64,000 nt of DNA from Castellaniella sp036379515 (GTDB lineage Bacteria; Pseudomonadota; Gammaproteobacteria; Burkholderiales; Burkholderiaceae_B): NCBI RefSeq assembly GCF_036379515.1, contig NZ_DASVGN010000008.1, forward strand, positions 1 to 64,000, written 5' to 3'. The position numbers and the translations under genes are program-made. Positions 35,071-43,961 of the stretch are shown in pieces. The number at the start of each line of letters is the position of its first letter. Position 1 is the first letter of the stretch. Below the pieces are notes generated by a model. That model had not been told where the DNA came from. It saw only the letters and a program-made list of their open reading frames with translations, and did no database searches.

Positions 35071-35394
35071 ATGAAGACCACAAGACGTGACTTTCTCATT
35101 TCAAGTGCAAGCGTGGTTTCTGCAGGCGTGGTTTCTGCGCTGGCAGTTCAACGTCAGGCTATGGCCGCGCAGCACGTGGACGAAAACAGCCCGCTTGCCA
35201 AGCAGCTGGGCTACAAGCACGACGCCACGCTCGTCGATGCCAAGGCCGAGCCCAAGTACAAACCAGGCGAGCACTGCGCGACCTGTCAGCTCTATCAAGG
35301 CAAGCCAGGCGAGCCCTGGGGTCCCTGTCCGATCTTCCAGGGCCAGGACGTCTCCGACAAGGGCTGGTGCAGCGCCTACACACCCAAGGCCTGA
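35071..35394 (+). CDS. High-potential iron-sulfur protein (HiPIP)
   Basis: A 107-residue periplasmic electron carrier with one [4Fe-4S] cluster. The twin-arginine signal TTRRDFLISSASVVSAG at the N-terminus implies export by Tat after the cluster is inserted. The four cluster ligands are Cys69, Cys72, Cys86 and Cys100 (in HCATCQL, GPCPIF and GWCSAY). HiPIPs pass electrons between bc1 complex and terminal oxidases or photosynthetic centres. No partner gene is adjacent. ACAAGGAG is the ribosome binding site. Confidence 0.95.
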   Translation: MKTTRRDFLISSASVVSAGVVSALAVQRQAMAAQHVDENSPLAKQLGYKHDATLVDAKAEPKYKPGEHCATCQLYQGKPGEPWGPCPIFQGQDVSDKGWCSAYTPKA

Positions 35395-35452
35395 CCTGAC
35401 CGCCTGCCAGTGATGCTGGTAGCATGGGCATTTCAATGCACATGCTACCTTC

Positions 35453-36469
35453 ATGACACTCCTGGTCACCGGCGGAGCCGGCTACATCGGTTCACATACG
35501 GTTCTGGAACTCCTGTCCGGCGGGCAGGACGTTCTGATACTGGACAACCTCAGCAACAGCTCACAAGAGTCCCTGCGGCGCGTCGGCGAACTCACCGGCC
35601 GCACGGCTCGTTTTGTACAAGGCGACATCCGTGATCGCGCCTTGCTGGACCACCTCTTCTCGCATACTTCCATCACCGCCGTCGTGCATTTTGCGGGCCT
35701 GAAGGCGGTGGGCGAAAGCGTGCGGGAGCCGCTGCGGTACTACGAGAACAACGTGGCGGGCAGCATCACTCTGTGCGAAGCCATGGAGGCCGCTGGAGTT
35801 CGACGGCTGGTGTTCAGCTCTTCAGCCACAGTCTACGGCGACCCCGACCAAGTTCCGATCGCCGAAACCTGCCCCACCGGTACCCCCACCAATCCCTACG
35901 GCGGGTCCAAGCTCATGGTCGAGCAGATCCTGCAAGACCTGGCACACGCCGATCCCCGCTGGTCCGTCGCTCTGCTGCGCTATTTCAACCCGGTCGGCGC
36001 TCACGCCAGTGGCCGCATCGGGGAGGACCCCCAGGGCATCCCCAACAACCTGCTGCCGTACGTCGCCCAAGTGGCGGTGGGGAGACTGGAGCAGCTCTCG
36101 GTCTTTGGAAGCGACTACCCCACGCCAGATGGCACGGGGGTACGCGATTACATCCACGTCGTCGACCTGGCCCAGGGCCATCTGGCGGCGCTGGATTATC
36201 TGCAGCAGCACACGGGGGCCCACGTCTGGAATCTTGGCACCGGCACGGGCTACTCGGTGCTGGAGATGATCCACGCTTTCGAGGCCGCCAGCGGACGCAC
36301 CATCCCTTACACACTGGCGCCTCGCCGCAGCGGCGACATCGCAGCCTGTTGGGCCGATCCAGGCAAAGCGCAGCGCGAACTGGGCTGGCACGCGAGCCGC
36401 GGGCTGCCACAGATGATGGCGGACACCTGGCGCTGGCAGTCGCAGAACCCCCGGGGCTACGACTCCTGA
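35453..36469 (+). CDS. galE: UDP-glucose 4-epimerase
   Basis: GalE interconverts UDP-glucose and UDP-galactose using tightly bound NAD, supplying galactose for surface polysaccharide. The 338-residue protein starts TLLVTGGAGYIGSHT with the Gly-rich loop at 7-13. The short-chain-dehydrogenase pair Tyr149 and Lys153 is in PYGGSK, with Ser124 upstream in FSSSATVYG. The family block YFNPVGAH precedes the sugar-binding C-terminal domain. It is a lone gene, with no other gal or polysaccharide genes in the window. Confidence 0.96.
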   Translation: MTLLVTGGAGYIGSHTVLELLSGGQDVLILDNLSNSSQESLRRVGELTGRTARFVQGDIRDRALLDHLFSHTSITAVVHFAGLKAVGESVREPLRYYENNVAGSITLCEAMEAAGVRRLVFSSSATVYGDPDQVPIAETCPTGTPTNPYGGSKLMVEQILQDLAHADPRWSVALLRYFNPVGAHASGRIGEDPQGIPNNLLPYVAQVAVGRLEQLSVFGSDYPTPDGTGVRDYIHVVDLAQGHLAALDYLQQHTGAHVWNLGTGTGYSVLEMIHAFEAASGRTIPYTLAPRRSGDIAACWADPGKAQRELGWHASRGLPQMMADTWRWQSQNPRGYDS

Positions 36470-36615
36470 GCCACAAACAGAGGCAATAACCGGCTCTTTT
36501 TGCGCCCTTTGAAATCAGTGGCACTCCGTACAATCTGACACAAAAGATTGGAGACGCACGAGTGACCGGCTGCCCGTGCGAATCGGAGATTCTCAGCCAT
36601 CGCCCGAGGGCATTC

Positions 36616-38397
36616 ATGCAAAACCTCAAAATCGGCACCCGGCTTGCGCTGGGATTCGGACTCATCATCGCATTGCTGCTGGTCATTTCCGGCATCAGCG
36701 CCTGGCGCATGCTGGACACGGCGCAAAGCGCCACGTTCCTGCAATCCCGGCAAGACGCCAATGACCTGATGCTCCAGTGGGCACGTCAGGTGGAAGTCAA
36801 CACCAATCAGGCGTTGGCCGCCGCAAACCTGACCAACCCAGACGTTCTGACCGTCTTCAAGAAGGGCATGAACGCCTCCGAGAAGAAGTCACTGCACCTG
36901 CAGAAAGAAATCCGCGACTCTATCCGGGATCCGCAGGCCATCGCGCTCTTCGATCAGGCCCTGAAAACCCAGAAAACCTACGTCGACGGCCGCACCCAGG
37001 CCTTCAAGGATCTGGACAACGGTGACTACGACAAAGCCGACAAATTCTTCAACCAGGAAATGCCCAAGATCACCGCTCAGTACATCGGCGAAATCGACAA
37101 GCTTTCCGCGTTTCAAAACGACTACGTGAGCAAGCTCTTCGCACAGGGTGTGAAAGACAGCGAACTGGGGTTGATCGTCCTGGCCATCGCCACCTTGCTG
37201 GCACTCCTCCTGGGCCCGCTCTTCGCTTGGCGCACGACACGCGGCATCACGCACCCCCTGGCTTTCGTGCTGGGGGCGGCCAATGCCATTTCGCAGCGCG
37301 ACCTCACGCGTGACATCCAGGCAAAACACCACGACGAAGTCGGCCAGCTCATGCGGGCGCTGGGCATCATGACGACCAATCTGCGCGGTGCCGTGACCGA
37401 GGTGCGCACCGGGGCCGATTCCATTGCATCGGCTGCCGCGCAGATCACGGCCGGCAACCTGGACCTGTCCTCCCGTACCGAGCAACAGGCAAGCTCCCTG
37501 GCGCAGACGGCTGCCACCATGGAAGAAATCACCGCCACCGTGCGCCAGAACGCAGACAACGTCCACCAGGCCAACACCCTGGCCTCAGCGGCAGCCAAGA
37601 CCGCCACCGACGGCGGCACCATCGTGGCTGAACTCGTCGCCACCATGGGCGAGATCAACCAGAAGTCGCAACAGGTCGCCGACATCATCAGCGTCATCGA
37701 CTCCATCGCCTTCCAGACCAACATCCTGGCGCTGAACGCCGCCGTCGAGGCGGCCCGCGCCGGCGAACAAGGGCGCGGCTTTGCCGTGGTTGCCTCTGAA
37801 GTCCGCGCACTGGCCCAGCGCAGCGCCTCGGCCGCCAAAGAGATCAAGACCCTCATCGACGCTTCGGTGCAATCCACCGGCAAGGGCAACGAGCAGGCCA
37901 GCCATGCGGGCGCCACCATGCAGGACATCGTGGACGGCATCAACCGCGTGACCGACATCATGGGCGAAATCAGCGCCGCCAACCGCGAGCAGACCACGGG
38001 GATCGAAGAGATCAACACCGCCGTCACGCAAATGGACGACGTCACGCGACAAAACGCGAGCCTGGTCGAAGAGTCTGCGGCGGCTGCCAGCAGTCTTCAG
38101 GAACAGGCCAACGCACTGGCCCATCTGGTCGAAAGCTTCCGAATCGACCAGGACGCAGTCAGCGCTTCGGCGAGCAAAACCAACAGGACCGAGGCTCCGC
38201 GTAGCGAATCCGCACAGGCTGCATCGGCACCCACCCAAGCCCCACGCTTGCCGGCCGCACCCGAAAAAGTCATCAGCCCAGCTCCTCAGCGCGCGCGCCG
38301 CGCCGAGGCTGCAGCAAAGCCGCAGCCCAAGGCCAGGCCAGCCCTGAAGGCACCCAGCCATCCGGCGGACGACAACGAAGAGTGGACCGAGTTCTAA
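36616..38397 (+). CDS. Methyl-accepting chemotaxis protein
   Basis: A 593-residue chemoreceptor. Membrane segment 1 is at about 9-31, the periplasmic four-helix ligand domain at about 32-188, segment 2 at about 189-207, then HAMP and the long coiled-coil signalling domain. The hairpin tip AFQTNILALNAAVEAARAGE binds CheA/CheW. The last five residues, EWTEF, resemble the NWETF pentapeptide tether that recruits CheR and CheB in E. coli receptors, after a Pro/Ala/Lys-rich linker (about residues 515-585). The ATG at 36616 puts the first membrane segment at the N-terminus. The ligand is unknown. Confidence 0.94.
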   Translation: MQNLKIGTRLALGFGLIIALLLVISGISAWRMLDTAQSATFLQSRQDANDLMLQWARQVEVNTNQALAAANLTNPDVLTVFKKGMNASEKKSLHLQKEIRDSIRDPQAIALFDQALKTQKTYVDGRTQAFKDLDNGDYDKADKFFNQEMPKITAQYIGEIDKLSAFQNDYVSKLFAQGVKDSELGLIVLAIATLLALLLGPLFAWRTTRGITHPLAFVLGAANAISQRDLTRDIQAKHHDEVGQLMRALGIMTTNLRGAVTEVRTGADSIASAAAQITAGNLDLSSRTEQQASSLAQTAATMEEITATVRQNADNVHQANTLASAAAKTATDGGTIVAELVATMGEINQKSQQVADIISVIDSIAFQTNILALNAAVEAARAGEQGRGFAVVASEVRALAQRSASAAKEIKTLIDASVQSTGKGNEQASHAGATMQDIVDGINRVTDIMGEISAANREQTTGIEEINTAVTQMDDVTRQNASLVEESAAAASSLQEQANALAHLVESFRIDQDAVSASASKTNRTEAPRSESAQAASAPTQAPRLPAAPEKVISPAPQRARRAEAAAKPQPKARPALKAPSHPADDNEEWTEF

Positions 38398-38406
38398 TGC
38401 AATCGT

Positions 38407-38436
38407 CAGGCCCGACGCACCGGTCAGTCGGGTCTG
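38407..38436 (+). terminator. Hairpin after the chemoreceptor gene
   Basis: CAGGCCCGAC (38407-38416) pairs with GTCGGGTCTG (38427-38436), with one G-T pair, around a ten-base loop. It begins ten bases after the stop codon. No T-run follows, so termination is only suggested. Confidence 0.4.
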
Positions 38437-38523
38437 GCAAATCCCGGTAGAATTTCCGCTGGCGTCCGCCGGGTCATCGTCACGGCCGACGCGCACCAAA
38501 ATTCAAAATCCGGAGACCTCATC

Positions 38524-39675
38524 GTGCGACTTTCCCCTTTGGCAGCCCTGCTGGCTGCCGCCACTCTCGCAGCAGAGCCGCTGGCCGCTCAGGCGCAGGT
38601 CAAGATCGGGGTGGTGACCTCCGCCACGGGGCCTACCGCACTGGTCGGCATTCCCCAGAAGAACACCGTACCGCTCCTGCCTGCTCGCGCAGGCGACCAA
38701 ACCATCCAGTACATTTCGCTGGACGACGCCAGCGACCCCACACAGACCGTCACTGACTTCAAGAAACTCATTTCAGACGACCACGTCGATGCCATCATCG
38801 GACCCACCGGGTCTCCCAACGCCATGAGCGTGCTGCAATTCGTGGCCGAATCCGGCACGCCCATGCTGGCGCCGGTGGGCACGGCAGCTGTGGTGCTCCC
38901 CATGACGCCGCAAAAGAAATGGGTGTTCAAGACCACGCAGAACACGGGCATCATCGCGCACGCTCTGGTCAAGGACATGGTCAAGCGTGGCATCCACACC
39001 GTAGGGTTCATAGGCTTTGCCGATGCCTACGGCGACGATTGGTATCAGGTGTTCAGCAAGCTGGCCAAAGAAAACGGCCTCAAGCTGACTGTGGCCGAAC
39101 GATACCAGCGCACCGACAGCTCCGTGACGGGCCAGGCGCTGAAGCTCCTGGCCGCACGCCCGGATGCGATCCTGGTGGCCGGCACCGGCGCCGCTGCCGC
39201 GCTTCCTGAAACCACGCTCGTGCAACAAGGCTACAAGGGCCAGTTCTACCAGACACACGGGGCGGCGCTGCCCGCCTTCCTGAAATTCGGCGGCAAGGCG
39301 GTGAACGGTACTATCCTGGCTGCCAGCCTGATGCTGGTGTTGCCCGAGATCTCGGACAGCAATCCTTCCAGGGCCATCGCCGAAGACTACATCCACCGCT
39401 ACGAAGCACGCTATCACGAACGCCCCGCTACGTTCGGTGCCAACGTCTACGATGCAGGGCTGCTGTTGCAACACGCCATTCCCATTGCCGCCAAAAAGGC
39501 ACAGCCAGGCACACCAGCGTTTCGCAGCGCGCTGCGCGACGCACTGGAACAGACGCATGAACTGGTCGCTACCCAGGGCGTCTACAACATGAGCCCCGAA
39601 GACCACAGCGGCTTTGACCAACGCGGCCGCGAGATGATCACCGTGAAGAACGGGGCCTGGACTTTGCTCAAGTAA
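38524..39675 (+). CDS. Branched-chain-amino-acid-type ABC substrate-binding protein (orphan)
   Basis: A 383-residue periplasmic binding protein of the Leu/Ile/Val (type I, LivJ-like) family. It starts with GTG at 38524 behind CGGAGACC. The signal peptide runs to about residue 24 (LAAQA), and the mature part opens QVKIGVVTSATGPTALVG. No liv permease or ATPase genes are adjacent, so it is an orphan receptor. It might feed a distant transporter or present ligand to the chemoreceptor encoded just upstream. The ligand is unknown; many relatives bind aromatic acids or amides instead of leucine. Confidence 0.88.
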   Translation: MRLSPLAALLAAATLAAEPLAAQAQVKIGVVTSATGPTALVGIPQKNTVPLLPARAGDQTIQYISLDDASDPTQTVTDFKKLISDDHVDAIIGPTGSPNAMSVLQFVAESGTPMLAPVGTAAVVLPMTPQKKWVFKTTQNTGIIAHALVKDMVKRGIHTVGFIGFADAYGDDWYQVFSKLAKENGLKLTVAERYQRTDSSVTGQALKLLAARPDAILVAGTGAAAALPETTLVQQGYKGQFYQTHGAALPAFLKFGGKAVNGTILAASLMLVLPEISDSNPSRAIAEDYIHRYEARYHERPATFGANVYDAGLLLQHAIPIAAKKAQPGTPAFRSALRDALEQTHELVATQGVYNMSPEDHSGFDQRGREMITVKNGAWTLLK

Positions 39676-39680
39676 ACAAC

Positions 39681-39704
39681 AAGGCCACCCTCGAGGGTGG
39701 CCTT
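39681..39704. terminator. Bidirectional terminator
   Basis: AAGGCCACCC (39681-39690) and GGGTGGCCTT (39695-39704) form a perfect 10-bp stem with loop TCGA, six bases after the binding-protein stop. It separates that gene from convergent dsbC. Confidence 0.8.
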
Positions 39705-39735
39705 TGCGCTGCCGCGTGGCAGCAGCGTGCCTGCC

Positions 39736-40605
39736 TCAGCTCTTGCCTTCGGCGTCCAGCTTCTGCTTCAGGGAATCCAGAGGCAACGCGCCATTGACCC
39801 GCGTGCCATTGGCAAAGAACAAGGCCGGGGTCCCCTGCACGTTCAGCTTCTGACCCAACGCCAGGTTGGCCTGCAACGGCGTCTTGCAATCGGCCTTGGC
39901 GGCAGGCTTGCCGTCGACCATCCAGTCGGTCCATGCCTTGGCGGGGTCTTTGGCACACCAGATGTCGCGCGACTTGCTCATGGAATCTGGCGCCAGGATG
40001 GGATACAGGAACACGTAGACCGTGACGTTGTCCACGCTTTGCATGGTCTGGTGCAGCTGTTTGCAATAGGGGCAGTTCGGGTCTTCGAAGGTCGCCAGTT
40101 TGCGTGATCCGTCGCCCTTCACGATCTTGATGGCGTCTTTCAGCGGCAAGGTGTCGAATGCCACCTGTTGCAAGGTTTCCAGCCGTTCTGCCGTCAGATC
40201 ACGCTTGGCCTTGGCATCGATGAGCGACCCCTGAAACACGTAAGTGGCAGTGGCGTTGGTATACAGCAGATCCATCCCCACCTGGACCTCGAAGATACCT
40301 GGCACAGGCGTGGATCTCACCCCGTCGACGTGAATGCCCGGAAACTGAGCTTCAAACGCCTTGGTGATGGCCTGCGTCTGCGCTGCGGGCAGCGCCGCAT
40401 CGTCAGCCGCTTTTGCAGCCGGAGACATGGACTCGGCAGGCGTCGTTTCTGTCGCGGGAACCGCGCTTGGAGCAGGGGCAGCCGCAGGGGCGGGGGTGGT
40501 CGCAGGGGCGGGGGTGGTCGCAGGGGCTGGAGTGGCCGCCGGCTGCGCCCACACAGCACCGCTGACACCCATCAAGAGCGCTGCCAGAATCAAAGAAAAC
40601 CGCAT
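39736..40605 (-). CDS. dsbC: Thiol:disulfide interchange protein DsbC
   Basis: DsbC is the periplasmic disulfide isomerase that repairs wrongly paired cysteines. The 289-residue precursor has a signal peptide (1-20, ending SGAVWA), the N-terminal dimerisation domain at about 75-135, and the thioredoxin domain with active site CPYC at 178-181. A second cysteine pair lies in DIWCAKD and KADCKTP. Between signal and core is an unusually long Ala/Pro/Thr linker (about 22-70), built from tandem repeats. The ATG at 40605 is set by the signal peptide. It is the last gene of mltA-ubiH-like-dsbC. Confidence 0.93.
   Translation of the reverse strand: MRFSLILAALLMGVSGAVWAQPAATPAPATTPAPATTPAPAAAPAPSAVPATETTPAESMSPAAKAADDAALPAAQTQAITKAFEAQFPGIHVDGVRSTPVPGIFEVQVGMDLLYTNATATYVFQGSLIDAKAKRDLTAERLETLQQVAFDTLPLKDAIKIVKGDGSRKLATFEDPNCPYCKQLHQTMQSVDNVTVYVFLYPILAPDSMSKSRDIWCAKDPAKAWTDWMVDGKPAAKADCKTPLQANLALGQKLNVQGTPALFFANGTRVNGALPLDSLKQKLDAEGKS
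40483..40536. repeat. 18-bp tandem repeat in the dsbC linker
   Basis: The 18-base unit CGCAGGGGCGGGGGTGGT is present twice without change (40483-40500 and 40501-40518) and a third time with differences (40519-40536). On the coding strand it encodes the Thr-Thr-Pro-Ala-Pro-Ala repeats of the DsbC linker. The unit is a multiple of three, so copy-number slippage would lengthen or shorten the linker without a frameshift. Confidence 0.85.
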
Positions 40606-40631
40606 GTAAGAACCTCGAGAAAAACAGCCGC

Positions 40632-41819
40632 CTAGCGGCCCGCAGCCGCCCGAACCAGGCGGCGTTTCAGAAATGGCAGCGTATCCACTACCCGCATGCC
40701 AGCGTTGCGCGCCCAAGCAACCGGTGCATAGGGCACGTCGAACAATTTTTGCAGGCCATCGGTGACCAGCACCATGGCCCAGACAGGCTCGGCCCTCGAA
40801 CGACGGTACCGTGCCAGGACACGTTCATCGCCCAGCGCGCGGAACGACTCGCGCTGCTCGATGACATCGGCCAGCGCCTGCACGTCGCTCAGTCCCAGAT
40901 TCAAGCCCTGACCCGCCAGCGGATGCACGCGATGCGCCGCATCCCCGACCAAGGCCACGTGAGATGCAACCAGCGCACTACGCTCCAGACTGAGCGAAAA
41001 CCCCTGTGGACGCGCCCGCAGGCCAAGATGGCCCAAGCGGCCCGCACAGATGGCCTGCGCATGCATTGCCAGGAAAGATTGCTGCGCCTCGGACGACATT
41101 GCCAGCCATTCGCGAGCGCGGCCTTCGCGCAGCGACCAGACCAGCGACCCTTGCGAGCCCTGCGCCGTATCCGGCATGGGGAGCACCGCAAATACGCTGT
41201 CGCCCGTAAACCACTGGAAAGCGCGATTTTGGTGAGGACGCTCAAGATCGAGATGCGCCACTACACCCATGTGGCCATACGGCACATAGGTGTGCTCGAT
41301 GGCGGCTGCCTGGCGCACGGAAGATCGTGCGCCATCGGCACCGACCAGCAGGCTGACCGCCAAGGCCTGCCCGCCCACCGTCGTCACCTGAACCCCACCC
41401 GACACCGTCTGCAGCGACGCAAACGTGTCTTCGACCCAAGGCACTCCAAACACGTCAACTGCCTGTCGCAACGCCCGCTCGATCGCGCTGGATTCAACGA
41501 TCCAGGCCATCGCCGAGCGCGCATCCTGCCAGGCAGACAGATTGACGGCACCGTCGGCGTCTCCGTAGATTTCCATGGCTTCGACCGGACACATGCGCCG
41601 CGCATCCAGCAGGCGCCAGGCACCCAGGCGATCCAGCAACACCCGACTGGACTCGGACAAGGCGTACACCCGGGGGCAATACACATCCTCTGCGGGATCG
41701 GCCAGCGCCTGCCGGGGCCCCAGCAGGCGGACCTCTTGCCCCTGGCGCGCCAGCGCCAGCGCACAGGCCAGACCCACAATACCGGTCCCGACGACGAGGA
41801 TGGATTCCTGAGTTTTCAT
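40632..41819 (-). CDS. UbiH/UbiF-family FAD-dependent hydroxylase
   Basis: A 395-residue flavoprotein monooxygenase of the ubiquinone-hydroxylase family. It has the FAD motif VVGTGIVGLACALALARQG at about 9-27, the mid-domain VGADGARSSVR (the DG motif), and GDAAHRVHPLAGQGLNLGL, the second FAD-binding motif diagnostic of the UbiH/F/I/Visc group. These enzymes hydroxylate the ring of ubiquinone intermediates. Which ring position is not clear from the sequence. It lies between mltA and dsbC, with 26 bases to dsbC. Confidence 0.9.
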   Translation of the reverse strand: MKTQESILVVGTGIVGLACALALARQGQEVRLLGPRQALADPAEDVYCPRVYALSESSRVLLDRLGAWRLLDARRMCPVEAMEIYGDADGAVNLSAWQDARSAMAWIVESSAIERALRQAVDVFGVPWVEDTFASLQTVSGGVQVTTVGGQALAVSLLVGADGARSSVRQAAAIEHTYVPYGHMGVVAHLDLERPHQNRAFQWFTGDSVFAVLPMPDTAQGSQGSLVWSLREGRAREWLAMSSEAQQSFLAMHAQAICAGRLGHLGLRARPQGFSLSLERSALVASHVALVGDAAHRVHPLAGQGLNLGLSDVQALADVIEQRESFRALGDERVLARYRRSRAEPVWAMVLVTDGLQKLFDVPYAPVAWARNAGMRVVDTLPFLKRRLVRAAAGR

Positions 41820-41897
41820 GCGCTCATATTAACCTGCACCCCAGCCCCCACCGGCCAGGATTTGCAACGCCATATGGCAGGTTCAAGCACCCTGCGT

Positions 41898-43166
41898 TCA
41901 TCGGGCCGAAGGCGCGCCCGCAGCAGTGGGCCACAACAGCCACATTTCGCCCGTCTGCTTCATGCGACCCGCCAGCGCACCGGCCTCGGGACCGGTCCCC
42001 CAGTAGAAGTCCGCCCGACCGGCCCCCTGGATCGCCGCCCCGGTATCCAGGGCGTACACCAGGCGCCGTAAAGGACCTCCTCCTGGCCGCTGGGTGTCCA
42101 GATAGACGGGGGTGCCCAGCGGCACAAAGCGCGTATCCACCGCAATCGCACGCTGCGGTTGCAGAGGTACGCCATAGGCCCCATTCGGCCCCAGCTCGGA
42201 GTCCGTGATGGCTTCTTCACGGAAAAATACCATGGCCGGGTTCACGTTGAGCATCTGCTGCACGCGATCAGGGTGCGCGCGTGCCCACCGCTTGATGTTC
42301 TGCATGGAAGTCTGCGCCAGCGGCATCGCCCCCTGGCGGGCCAACCACTGCCCAATCGACACATAAGGCCGGCCGTTGTGATCGGCGTACGCCAGACGAA
42401 TCACGGAACCATCAGGCAAAATGGCACGGCCAGACCCTTGAATCTGCAGGAAAAAAGCCTCGACCGGGTCATTGGCCCAGACGATGACGGGAGGCTGGCG
42501 TGCCGGATCTGCGGCGATCTCGGCCCGCGTGTCGTAGGGCACGACGCGCTTGCCTTCGAGCTTGCCGCGCACCCGCTTGCCCGCAAGTTCGGGATAGACC
42601 GATCCCAGGTCAATCGTGAGCAAATCCGCCGGCGTCGCATACAGCGGCCATTGATAGACACCGCCCCGCGTGCGCGAAGCGTGGATCAGGGGTTCGTAAT
42701 AACCCGTGACCATGCCACTGGCTGGCCGGCCGGAGGCGAGCTCCAGGCGCCACGGCCGCAGCTGAGCCTGCAGGAACTGGCGAACCACGTCACCCGGGGC
42801 ATCCGGACCCAGGCCGGATTGCACCGCCGCCTGGCAAACCGGCTGCCAGGCACGCGGATTGGCGCGCGCCGGGCTTGCCAACGACCCGGCCGGGCGCATC
42901 AGGCCCCGACAATCGTTCAGAAGGCCCTTCCAGACGTGGGACAGGTCGTCGGCCGACCAGCCTGGCAGGTTCTGCCAGCCCACGGGGGCATACCGCCCCT
43001 GCAGCACGCGCGCAGGTGTATCGGGGAGCGCAGAAAGCGCGGGAACGACCAGGGGCCCTTCGGGGACCGCAGCTGCGGGTCCTGGCGCACCAGACTCCTT
43101 GACGGGAACCGTACTGCAGGCGCTCAGGGCGGCAAGCAACACCGCAGACCACAAAAGCTTCTTCAT
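41898..43166 (-). CDS. mltA: Membrane-bound lytic murein transglycosylase A
   Basis: MltA is an outer-membrane lipoprotein that cleaves peptidoglycan glycan strands to 1,6-anhydromuropeptides. The 422-residue precursor has the lipobox LSAC with lipidated Cys17. The MltA domain shows VTGYYEPLIHASRTR, FFLQIQGSGRA and the C-terminal 3D domain with ALDTGAAIQGAGRADFYWGTG, in part carrying the catalytic Asp. It leads the minus-strand trio with the ubiH-like gene and dsbC, and is divergent from rpe, 73 bases away. Confidence 0.95.
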   Translation of the reverse strand: MKKLLWSAVLLAALSACSTVPVKESGAPGPAAAVPEGPLVVPALSALPDTPARVLQGRYAPVGWQNLPGWSADDLSHVWKGLLNDCRGLMRPAGSLASPARANPRAWQPVCQAAVQSGLGPDAPGDVVRQFLQAQLRPWRLELASGRPASGMVTGYYEPLIHASRTRGGVYQWPLYATPADLLTIDLGSVYPELAGKRVRGKLEGKRVVPYDTRAEIAADPARQPPVIVWANDPVEAFFLQIQGSGRAILPDGSVIRLAYADHNGRPYVSIGQWLARQGAMPLAQTSMQNIKRWARAHPDRVQQMLNVNPAMVFFREEAITDSELGPNGAYGVPLQPQRAIAVDTRFVPLGTPVYLDTQRPGGGPLRRLVYALDTGAAIQGAGRADFYWGTGPEAGALAGRMKQTGEMWLLWPTAAGAPSAR

Positions 43167-43239
43167 GCTGAAAGAGGGTGCACTAAAATGCGAGCAGATC
43201 GCAATCCTACATCATGACACACCGAGAACTGCTTTTGCC

Positions 43240-43947
43240 ATGACCGACCTGCCCGTTGCTCACATTGCCCCCAGTCTGCTGTCTGCCGATTTTGCCCGCC
43301 TGGGAGAAGAAGTCGCGCAGGTCATGGCCGCTGGCGCCGATTGGATCCACTTCGACGTGATGGACAACCACTTCGTGCCCAATCTGACCATGGGGCCCAT
43401 GGTGTGCGCCGCCCTGCGTCCACACACCACAGCCCCCATCGATGTGCACCTGATGGTAGAACCCGTCGACGCACTGGTTCCCGCCTTTGCCAAAGCGGGT
43501 GCCAACGTCATCAGCTTTCATCCGGAAGCCTCGCACCACGTGGACCGCACTCTGGCGTTGATCCGCGACCACGGCTGCCGCGCAGGGCTGGTGCTCAACC
43601 CCGCCACGCCGCTTCACTGGCTGGACCACGTCATGGAACGCCTGGACCTGGTCCTGCTCATGTCCGTCAACCCCGGGTTCGGCGGCCAATCCTTCATCCC
43701 GCACACACTTGCCAAGATTGCCGAGGCACGCCACCGCATCGACCGCTGGACCGCAGAAGGCGGCCAGGTCATTGCACTGGAAGTGGACGGTGGCGTGAAG
43801 GTCGACAACATTGCCGACATCCGCGCGGCTGGGGCCGACACCTTCGTGGCGGGTTCGGCCATCTTCGGGCAACCCGACTACACTGCCACCATTGCCGCGC
43901 TGCGGGCCGGGATCGCCCAAGGCGACGCACGCCGCCGCAGCGCCTGA
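43240..43947 (+). CDS. rpe: Ribulose-phosphate 3-epimerase
   Basis: This pentose-phosphate enzyme interconverts ribulose 5-phosphate and xylulose 5-phosphate. The 235-residue TIM barrel has APSLLSADFARLGEE, the metal-binding HFDVMDNHFVPN, IDVHLMVEP, and the loop MSVNPGFGGQ. Near the end ALEVDGGV and FVAGSAIFG bind metal and phosphate. The ATG at 43240 gives the standard length; a frame reaching back to 42859 is antisense to mltA and rejected. It begins the rpe-gph-trpL-trpE transcript, supplying pentose metabolites to the same neighbourhood as tryptophan synthesis. Confidence 0.96.
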   Translation: MTDLPVAHIAPSLLSADFARLGEEVAQVMAAGADWIHFDVMDNHFVPNLTMGPMVCAALRPHTTAPIDVHLMVEPVDALVPAFAKAGANVISFHPEASHHVDRTLALIRDHGCRAGLVLNPATPLHWLDHVMERLDLVLLMSVNPGFGGQSFIPHTLAKIAEARHRIDRWTAEGGQVIALEVDGGVKVDNIADIRAAGADTFVAGSAIFGQPDYTATIAALRAGIAQGDARRRSA

Positions 43948-43961
43948 ACACTGGAGTCCTC

